From Candidatus Aenigmatarchaeota archaeon (lineage in GTDB: Archaea > Aenigmatarchaeota > Aenigmatarchaeia > QMZP01 > QMZT01): a stretch of DNA of 5,635 nt. The stretch is from NCBI GenBank assembly GCA_023128965.1, contig JAGMCY010000025.1, positions 1 to 5,635 on the forward strand. The letters are read 5' to 3'. Both the position numbers and the translations under genes were made by a program. This document shows positions 1-5,198 of this stretch, one piece after another. Within the stretch, counting starts at the first letter, position 1; each line of letters opens with the position of its first letter. The notes under the pieces were generated by a model. That model saw nothing but the letters and a program-made list of their open reading frames with translations. It was not told the DNA's origin and made no database searches.

Positions 1-2342
1 GAACAGCCCGCTCCTGTCCCTCCCGTGCATGTTCCGGTTGTTGTCGGGTCGTCTGACGTGTCGCCACTTGCAGCAGCCTCGAAGTCCGAACAACCGTAAG
101 TACTGGTGAGGCACGAAGCTCCGCTCGCATAGTATTCGGTTAACTGTGTTGTTAAGGTGCAGACGTCGTTGTATGTTGTTGAGGTACACGCCCCACCCGA
201 GCAACCGCCTGTATAGCTTGTACACGTTCCTGCCGTGGAGGGAACGTCACCTCCATCCGAATCGGCTGGAAGCCTTGCTGCGCAATCCTCGACAGTGGAG
301 CCCCATTCAAACGCACATTGATCGGTGTCGGCAACAACGTAATAATCTAGGTAAGATTTTATGACCGTCCCGTCGCACACGTTTCCGCACACATCAGAGC
401 TGTCGCAGTCTTTGGTGTTCGTGTCCGAAGATGTACAGGCCCCGCCAGAGCAGGAATAATCAGTGTAGATGGATGTGGGGTCGTCCCCGCAGCCTGCTGT
501 GTTCCCCCCTCCGTTCCAGCCGTCAGAAACGTCGCAGTCTTCCACCAGCTGGTCATTTACCCAGCTTCCATGGTCTGTACAGGTCCCGTTAAAAGTGGTG
601 CCGTAATCATTACAGTAATAATCATGAGACCAGTCATGTCTTCTTACCTCATTAACGAGACAGTAATTCACGGGTGGTTCAACGTAATCCGTCTGCTGAT
701 TGGAAATAGAAGGATTACAATAAGCGCCATAACCAATAGCATTCATGCTATGTGAACAGCTGTAATCCCTGTCTTCACAGCCATTCGGGTTGTTGTAACA
801 GCCGTCAGACTGATCGCAGTCATATACAAAATTATATACACTGTCTTGGTTTTGATCGTAGTCGCATTGCCATATTTCGCTTTGATCGTGCCAAGAGTAG
901 GGATAGGATTCGTTATAGTCTAAACAATCCCCTGCTGGTCCACAGCAGCCCCCACACCTCGTCTGGCCATCCCAGGACGAACTATCGCAGCAGTTTTCGT
1001 ACCGCGCAGGCTTGCAAACCCCGTTGACGTCGTCCCAATAAGACCCCACAGGACAGCATTTCCCGGAAGAGCAGTAATAATCTCCAGGGTAGATGTTATC
1101 ACAGATGTTACAGTACTCGTCACCGTCACAGGACATCCCGTCCCAGCACGAGCATTGGTCACCGCCATCGCACTGGCCATACACAGTAGGAGGCAAGTTC
1201 ACGCTACAGGCTGTTCCCCTGTCCGCATACCAGCAATCCCCCCATGAGGAGGGATCACAACTGTAACACTCTGTTCCACCGTATCCCGGGCCGCTGTTAA
1301 TCACGCAATCCGATTTGGATGTGCACTCCGGTGGTTTCTCGCAATCGCAGCCCACAGGGCCATCACCGTCAATGCAAAAAACCGAGCAACCAAATTCATC
1401 ACATTCCGGATAGTATCCTTCTGCATTGTTACAATTATCAGAAGTCTCCCATGTCATACAACCCCCTCCCATCTGGCAACCCTCACATTCACATGTGCCT
1501 GGATAAAGGCATCGCGCACCCCTGCATTCTTCGCCGAAGCCACAATCCTGTATCGTCCCCCATTCCAGGCACTCATCCCCGTCCCAGTCTGCGCGGCATT
1601 CCTGTACACCACCGCCAGAACATCGCCTCAGCCCTTCAGCTCCACACAAATTCGTGCACTGCACGCATCTCCCGTTCTGACATATGTAACTACTACCAAA
1701 ATCGACAGGACAGTCATATGTTTTACGATTACAAAACGAAACGGGTGGGTCATCATTGTCATAGTCAATGTAGTATTCTCTCAAGACATTGCCAAAACAG
1801 TAGTCTGTATATTCATAAGCAAAAAAATCACAATAATCAGAAGTGCAGTCGTCCTCTGCAAAACTCACGGCAGCAAAGCTCACAATACCCTCGCCAACAG
1901 GCTGGTAATCCCCTTCGTCCACCCCGCTCAATGAATCGCCGCCAAAACACTCCACGCACTCGTCCCATGCATCAGTGCACGTGCCCTTAACCGTGGGTGC
2001 GTCGCCAAGGGGTGCACTAGCACTCACATCGGTCTCTTCCATGACCCCCAGCAGGCCTTCGCAGTATTCGTCACCACAGCGTATATCCCCCGGGTCTGCT
2101 GGCTCTCCTTGCCCAGGTGTAGATCCTCCACCACCACCCCCCTCATCTATCCAGATTCCCCCACAAATCGAACAACTACCAGGATCCTCACACCCACCAA
2201 AAAAACAACACAGAGCATCACCGCTTGTACATCCTCCGCCTTCCATTGGATACTTAAGCCCGGAAACGACAATTACGTATAAACTGGTAAGGCATATGAA
2301 TAAGAAAATGGCTAAAATCAAAAACTTGTTCCTTTCCCCCAT
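1..2342 (-). CDS. Giant Cys- and Asp-rich secreted/surface protein, N-terminal 780 residues (partial, runs off left edge)
   Basis: An open frame on the minus strand runs from ATG (2342-2340) to the window edge without a stop, 780 codons plus 2 nt. Residues 7-28 are a hydrophobic segment after a charged MGERNK start, so it is an uncleaved anchor or a signal peptide. A small Cys cluster (38-60) and a Gly/Pro linker (about 67-85) follow, then a long Cys-rich body. By hand count there are about 85 Cys (11%), about 88 Asp and only about 10 Lys, which fits an extracytoplasmic, disulfide-stabilised acidic protein. Seven CxxC pairs are present (for example C57/C60, C226/C229, C411/C414), but no CxxCH. 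Residues 219-289 resemble Cys-rich repeats known from archaeal and myxobacterial secreted proteins (RRCSGGGVQEC, then CLEWG and QDCGFGEEC). From about 503 onward degenerate repeats dominate. The start has no Shine-Dalgarno but has a TATA box 28 nt upstream. Function is unknown; an adhesin or cell-surface role is inference. The C-terminus is not visible. Confidence 0.93.
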   Translation of the reverse strand, partial: MGERNKFLILAIFLFICLTSLYVIVVSGLKYPMEGGGCTSGDALCCFFGGCEDPGSCSICGGIWIDEGGGGGGSTPGQGEPADPGDIRCGDEYCEGLLGVMEETDVSASAPLGDAPTVKGTCTDAWDECVECFGGDSLSGVDEGDYQPVGEGIVSFAAVSFAEDDCTSDYCDFFAYEYTDYCFGNVLREYYIDYDNDDPPVSFCNRKTYDCPVDFGSSYICQNGRCVQCTNLCGAEGLRRCSGGGVQECRADWDGDECLEWGTIQDCGFGEECRGARCLYPGTCECEGCQMGGGCMTWETSDNCNNAEGYYPECDEFGCSVFCIDGDGPVGCDCEKPPECTSKSDCVINSGPGYGGTECYSCDPSSWGDCWYADRGTACSVNLPPTVYGQCDGGDQCSCWDGMSCDGDEYCNICDNIYPGDYYCSSGKCCPVGSYWDDVNGVCKPARYENCCDSSSWDGQTRCGGCCGPAGDCLDYNESYPYSWHDQSEIWQCDYDQNQDSVYNFVYDCDQSDGCYNNPNGCEDRDYSCSHSMNAIGYGAYCNPSISNQQTDYVEPPVNYCLVNEVRRHDWSHDYYCNDYGTTFNGTCTDHGSWVNDQLVEDCDVSDGWNGGGNTAGCGDDPTSIYTDYSCSGGACTSSDTNTKDCDSSDVCGNVCDGTVIKSYLDYYVVADTDQCAFEWGSTVEDCAARLPADSDGGDVPSTAGTCTSYTGGCSGGACTSTTYNDVCTLTTQLTEYYASGASCLTSTYGCSDFEAAASGDTSDDPTTTGTCTGGTGAGC
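3..836 (-). repeat. Degenerate Cys-rich repeat tract within the giant secreted protein
   Basis: Residues about 503-780 of the Cys-rich protein are built from imperfect repeats. Recurring elements are DCDxSD (residues 508-513, 602-607, 645-650), the identical octapeptide CSGGACTS at 631-638 and 714-721, and PSTAGTCTSYTGGC at 701-714 matched by PTTTGTCTGGTGAGC at 766-780, 65 residues later. A further element, Cys followed by a short turn and a Tyr-rich strand, occurs as DYCFGNVLREYY (180-191), NYCLVNEVRRHD (559-570) and NVCDGTVIKSYL (654-665). The repeats are visible in protein but weak in DNA, so they are old or conserved by selection on the protein. The tract probably continues beyond the left edge. 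Confidence 0.7.
1476..1688 (-). other. Cys-rich module in the giant protein (residues 219-289)
   Basis: This stretch of the Cys-rich protein has closely spaced cysteines at 221, 226, 229, 233, 241, 249, 258, 267, 273, 278, 284, 286 and 289. The order of elements (ICQNGRCVQC, CGAEGLRRCSGGGVQEC, then GDECLEWG, QDCGFGEEC and RGARC) matches a pattern I recognise from Cys-rich repeats in large secreted proteins of archaea and myxobacteria. It reads as one folded disulfide module. No enzymatic function can be assigned. Confidence 0.5.
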
Positions 2343-2364
2343 GATTTATTATTGTCACAAATAT

Positions 2365-2374
2365 CTTTATATAA
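2365..2374 (-). promoter_or_regulatory. TATA box for the Cys-rich protein gene
   Basis: Read on the minus strand the element is TTATATAAAG, close to the archaeal TATA consensus. Its centre is about 28 nt before the ATG at 2342. With archaeal spacing of roughly 25-27 nt from box to start site, transcription would begin 0-3 nt before the ATG, giving a leaderless mRNA, which agrees with the absence of a Shine-Dalgarno. It lies in the 46-bp gap after the glycosylase gene, so the Cys-rich gene probably has its own promoter although both genes lie on the same strand. Confidence 0.65.
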
Positions 2375-2388
2375 CATATTAATTGAAG

Positions 2389-2970
2389 TTAAACTTTTCG
2401 CTTCCCCCACTCCACTATCAGGGCGTGGAATTCCTTGTAGATCTCGATTTCCTTCGGCAGATTCTTTTCAAAATATCCCCGTAGGCTTTCGTAATCCTCC
2501 TTGGTTTCTATCCTAAGGCTTCGAACAAACCTTTTCGTGTAGGAGTCTATCACGAAATACGCTCGATTGCAGGCGTAGAGGAGGATTGAATCGCACGTCT
2601 CGAAACCGATTCCTTTCACTTTGAGCAGCTCGCTTCTCTTCACGTTCTTCCTGAAGTTTTCAAATGTCCCGAAGCTCAAAACGAATTTTGCGAACTCTTT
2701 GATACATTCGGCTTTCTGTTTGTAGAATCCAGAAGGTTTTATAAGGGTTTCGAGTTTTCTTGTGTTTATTTTCGAAACGTCTTCCGAGGTCAGGATTCCG
2801 CTATTGCTCAGGTTTTCGAGAGCGCGCTCGACGTTATTCCAGTTCGTGTTCTGCGTGAGAATCGCTCCCACGCATATCTCCCATTCCCTGGGATTGAAAT
2901 TCCTTCGGGTTGGCCACCATCCCTGAGGTCCGAATTGTTTGAGGAGTTTTTCGTAGATTTTCGTAAGCAT
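2389..2970 (-). CDS. HhH-GPD DNA glycosylase, endonuclease III superfamily, MagIII-like, no Fe-S cluster
   Basis: The 193-residue protein should excise damaged bases in base excision repair, in the cytoplasm. Visible marks are FGPQGWWP (13-20), ILTQNTNW (37-44), PSGFYKQKA (79-87), the helix-hairpin-helix LKVKGIGFET (116-125) and the catalytic Asp in VIDSYTKR (Asp142). The position of the endonuclease III catalytic Lys (GVGRKTA) is Glu124 here, which points to a monofunctional glycosylase without lyase activity. The four-Cys [4Fe-4S] motif at the C-terminus of Nth and MutY is absent, and the protein ends at EWGKRKV. From memory, Helicobacter pylori MagIII (3-methyladenine glycosylase) shares the WW pair, TQNT plus an aromatic residue, the Glu after GIG, and the Asp; this protein fits that pattern. 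Substrate (3-methyladenine or other alkylated bases) is inference. ATG 2970 is the only start that keeps the N-terminal helix before GPQGWWP, and no Shine-Dalgarno precedes it. The gene is divergent from the HAD gene. Confidence 0.9.
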   Translation of the reverse strand: MLTKIYEKLLKQFGPQGWWPTRRNFNPREWEICVGAILTQNTNWNNVERALENLSNSGILTSEDVSKINTRKLETLIKPSGFYKQKAECIKEFAKFVLSFGTFENFRKNVKRSELLKVKGIGFETCDSILLYACNRAYFVIDSYTKRFVRSLRIETKEDYESLRGYFEKNLPKEIEIYKEFHALIVEWGKRKV

Positions 2971-3006
2971 GAGAATATTTTAAAAGCTAAAAATAAAACT
3001 TATTGC
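2971..3006. promoter_or_regulatory. Compact divergent promoter between glycosylase and HAD genes
   Basis: Only 36 bp separate the two ATGs. For the plus-strand HAD gene, TTTTAAAA at 2978-2985 is centred about 26 nt before its ATG. For the minus-strand glycosylase gene, the minus-strand element TTTTATTTTTA (2988-2998) is centred about 23 nt before its ATG. Both positions fit leaderless transcription in archaea, and neither gene has a Shine-Dalgarno. The two boxes lie side by side, so the two pre-initiation complexes would sterically compete. This rests on position and composition only. Confidence 0.5.
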
Positions 3007-3753
3007 ATGAAAGTGGACGCCGTGGTTTTCGATTACGGGAACACGCTGGTACTTGACCCGTTCGAAAAGGTATTGATTTTGAAGGCGTATGATTTTCTCA
3101 AGGTTATGGAGAAGAACGGTTACGAAGTCTCAAAGAAGCGTTTTTTCGAGGCATGGAAGAAAATAAACGAAACTGTTAATCATCCTTTTTGCTCGCATTT
3201 CGCGCAGGACACGCGTTTCTTGAAGATCGTCCTCGAAAAACTCGGTGTTCCCAAAAACAAAAGAGGTGAACTCTCCCACCAGCTTCTGGTCGTATACAGA
3301 AGCGGGCTGAAGTATGTTTTGAGAAAAGATAAGAGAGTCGCAGAAGTAAAGGACATTCTTTCGGGCTTGAAAAAGAAAGGCAAGAGGTTATACGTACTTT
3401 CCAATGAAATGAATGACATGCTCAACATGCAGATTTCATTCACAGGTCTGCATAAGTTCTTCAATAAAATAATAAGTTCGGAAAGCGTGGGTTTCGAGAA
3501 GCCTGATCCCAAGATATTCAGGCACATGATAAATATTGTCGGTCCACCAGAGGAGAATATCGTTTACGTGGGAGATGATCCAGAGGGGGATATAAAACCT
3601 GCGAAAGCCCTCGGCATGAAAGCCATATTGTTAAAGCTTCCGAATGCCATGAGCATCAAAGGATGGAGGGATTATAACTTTCGGTTGAAAGCGAAGGAAA
3701 AGCCGGATTTCGTGATAAAGGATTTAAGCGAACTCCTGGATATCGTGGAATGA
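3007..3753 (+). CDS. HAD-superfamily hydrolase (phosphatase-like)
   Basis: The 248-residue cytoplasmic protein has the four HAD motifs in order. Motif I is VVFDYGNTL with the nucleophile Asp9; motif II is YVLSNE with Ser132; the motif III Lys is in GFEKPDP (Lys165); motif IV is VYVGDDPEGDI with Asp190, Asp191 and Asp195. A helical cap of about 100 residues (roughly 16-115) between motifs I and II places it in the C1-cap, haloacid dehalogenase/phosphoglycolate phosphatase-like group. The second motif I Asp, usually the general acid/base of phosphatases, is Gly11 (DxGxT), a variant seen in some family members, so the reaction is uncertain. The start at 3007 was chosen because MKVDAVVFDYGNT forms beta-strand 1; the in-frame ATG at 2935 would overlap the divergent glycosylase gene and add an unrelated 24-residue leader. 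A leaderless TATA-like element lies upstream. The stop codon abuts the TrkH stop codon. Confidence 0.9.
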   Translation: MKVDAVVFDYGNTLVLDPFEKVLILKAYDFLKVMEKNGYEVSKKRFFEAWKKINETVNHPFCSHFAQDTRFLKIVLEKLGVPKNKRGELSHQLLVVYRSGLKYVLRKDKRVAEVKDILSGLKKKGKRLYVLSNEMNDMLNMQISFTGLHKFFNKIISSESVGFEKPDPKIFRHMINIVGPPEENIVYVGDDPEGDIKPAKALGMKAILLKLPNAMSIKGWRDYNFRLKAKEKPDFVIKDLSELLDIVE

Positions 3754-3756
3754 TCA
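3751..3756. other. Abutting convergent stop codons (TGATCA)
   Basis: The plus-strand HAD stop TGA (3751-3753) and the minus-strand trkH stop TGA (3754-3756) form one palindrome with no intergenic base. Transcription of either gene must terminate inside the other coding region, so the 3' ends of the two mRNAs are expected to be complementary. The pyrimidine-rich run CCTCTTTCTT (3757-3766) just past the HAD stop is the only hint of a terminator, and it is weak. Confidence 0.9.
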
Positions 3757-5145
3757 CCTCTTTCTTAACCCAAGATATATTGTATAGAAAAGAACGAATA
3801 AGGGAAGGATTTCGAGTCTTCCTAGCAGCATGTCTATCATGAGGATTGCTTTACCAAGAGGGTTCATGCCCGAGATTTCGATAGTTGTTAACCCGACCGT
3901 CCCTTCGGCGGAGGCGGAAACGAAGAACGAGTCTATGGGGGTGTAGCCCATGAAGCTCAAAGCCAGGGTTGAAGCAACGAGAATCAGTATGTAAATGAAG
4001 GAGAATATCGAAATTATCGTCAATTCCTCTTCCCTTATTACCTTACGGTTGAACTTGAAAGGGACCACAGCTGATAAAGGATACGAAATTTTCTTGCTTA
4101 TCCAGGAAACGGCTTTCCCAAGGATTCCAACCCTGACCAGCTTCAACCCGCCTGCTGTTGACCCCGCGAAACCACCAATTATCATGAGTATTGGCAACAA
4201 TAGCTTGGAGAGCGCTGGATAGTCAGAGGTCAGGGTGAAACCACTTCCCGTCAGGGCTGAAAATGTCTGAAAGATGCCGGTCCTGAAGGGCTCGGGGTTC
4301 GAAAGGAATGATAAGGAAACCAGCACCGAAAAGACTATTATTATCGCCCAGAATAACCGGACTTCACTGTTTTTAACGTATTCCGTGAACTTTCTTTTGA
4401 ACAGCTTGTCATGGATAAAGAACGAGGTTGCCCCCAAAACCATCATCAAAATCATGACAACCTCTATCAAAGGGTTGTTATAAGCTCCGATGGAATTGTT
4501 CCTGACAGAGAATCCACCGGTGGATATGGAAGTAAACGTGTGAGCGAAAGAATCAAAAACAGGCATGCCGACTAACGCGAATAAAATAATCCCTATGGCA
4601 GTATAAATCCCGTAAATTATGAAAATCCTCTTGACCGTGGAATGCACGCCGGCCTCTATTCTCTGCGGGTGACCCTCGGCCCTGTAGATGTAGTAAGAAG
4701 ACGTCCCGGGGGAGGACAGCAGCAAAAGAAAAATAACGAGTATTCCCACACCCCCTATCCACTGCGTAAGCGACCGCCAGAAAAGAACCGAGTATGGGAG
4801 GCTCTCCGGGTTCACCGTGGTAAGACCGGTTGTGGTGAAACCTGAAACGGATTCGAACACGGCGTTCACGGGCTCTAGGTGGTCGAGGTAGGGTACCGAA
4901 CCGAACAGGGAAACCGCGATGAAAGTCACGCCCGCCAGGACCATTGCAGAGCCCAAATCCAGGGGTTCCATCTCAAATTTTTTATAAAGGATTATCCCTA
5001 CCGCGAAGGAGGTTACCGCCCCGAAGATGAATGGGATGTAAACATCCTCGGCAAAAATCCAGCTTACAGCCAAGGGCAGCAGCATCAGTATCGCAAGTAT
5101 TACTAGCATGAAGCCAAGATAAGAAAGAACTGACTTGAAGTTCAT
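3754..5145 (-). CDS. trkH: TrkH/KtrB-family potassium uptake channel subunit
   Basis: The 463-residue polytopic membrane protein takes up potassium and normally works with a cytoplasmic NAD/nucleotide-binding RCK partner (TrkA/KtrA), which is not in this window. It shows the four-fold M1-P-M2 architecture. Filter segments are TTTGLT (104-109, Gly107), STGGF (208-212), TGSGF (299-303) and GTVGLT (415-420, Gly418). The intramembrane gating loop IGGFAGSTAGGLK (323-335) and the C-terminal GRLEILPLF (442-450) are TrkH hallmarks. Hydrophobic helices are visible at about 8-30, 36-54, 65-83, 117-144, 173-193, 225-244, 263-281, 313-335, 374-398 and 430-459. The N-terminus (SVLSYLGFMLVILAILMLLP) and total length are usual for archaeal TrkH proteins, which supports ATG 5145. 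No Shine-Dalgarno precedes the start. The gene is divergent from the right-edge gene and convergent, with no gap, with the HAD gene. Confidence 0.96.
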   Translation of the reverse strand: MNFKSVLSYLGFMLVILAILMLLPLAVSWIFAEDVYIPFIFGAVTSFAVGIILYKKFEMEPLDLGSAMVLAGVTFIAVSLFGSVPYLDHLEPVNAVFESVSGFTTTGLTTVNPESLPYSVLFWRSLTQWIGGVGILVIFLLLLSSPGTSSYYIYRAEGHPQRIEAGVHSTVKRIFIIYGIYTAIGIILFALVGMPVFDSFAHTFTSISTGGFSVRNNSIGAYNNPLIEVVMILMMVLGATSFFIHDKLFKRKFTEYVKNSEVRLFWAIIIVFSVLVSLSFLSNPEPFRTGIFQTFSALTGSGFTLTSDYPALSKLLLPILMIIGGFAGSTAGGLKLVRVGILGKAVSWISKKISYPLSAVVPFKFNRKVIREEELTIISIFSFIYILILVASTLALSFMGYTPIDSFFVSASAEGTVGLTTIEISGMNPLGKAILMIDMLLGRLEILPLFVLFYTIYLGLRKR

Positions 5146-5198
5146 AATTTTATAATGTAAATAGTGTAATAATAAATTATTCCGTTTTGAGGGGTATT
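5146..5198. promoter_or_regulatory. Divergent promoter between trkH and the right-edge membrane-protein gene
   Basis: This 53-bp AT-rich gap holds an almost self-complementary element, AATAATAAATTATT (5168-5181), centred very near the midpoint of the two ATGs (about 27 nt from each). It could act as a TATA box in both directions for leaderless transcripts. A second candidate, TTTTATAA at 5148-5155, would place the plus-strand start near 5178, giving a leader of about 20 nt that includes the GAGGGG at 5189-5194. The sequence alone cannot choose between the two. Confidence 0.5.
5189..5194 (+). promoter_or_regulatory. Possible ribosome binding site GAGGGG
   Basis: GAGGGG sits 4 nt before the ATG at 5199 and supports that start over the in-frame ATG at 5211. 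It is the only Shine-Dalgarno-like sequence before any gene start in the window, so this gene may have a leadered mRNA, unlike its neighbours. Confidence 0.4.

Noticed and set aside
1319..1990. 223-codon open frame on the plus strand
   Set aside because: It is antisense to the Cys-rich gene, rich in His, Asn, Gln and Pro as expected from the complement of Cys/Asp/Gly codons, has no recognisable domain, and lacks a convincing promoter or ribosome binding site.
1..2342. Multi-haem cytochrome as explanation for the many Cys pairs
   Set aside because: Seven CxxC pairs are present but none is followed by His, so there is no CxxCH haem-binding motif.
1975..2382. 135-codon plus-strand open frame over the start of the Cys-rich gene
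   Set aside because: It is Pro/Ser-rich low-complexity sequence produced by the complement of the Gly/Cys-rich N-terminus, and it crosses the TATA box and promoter of the minus-strand gene.
2935..3006. 24-residue N-terminal extension of the HAD protein from ATG 2935
   Set aside because: It would overlap the divergent glycosylase coding region and precede the natural first beta-strand of the HAD fold; the TATA position supports the ATG at 3007.
3180..3527. 115-codon minus-strand open frame inside the HAD gene
   Set aside because: The plus-strand frame has all four HAD motifs; the antisense frame has no family features.
4553..5106. Small open frames on both strands within trkH
   Set aside because: The minus-strand TrkH frame is continuous with all family motifs; the short frames share no recognisable features.
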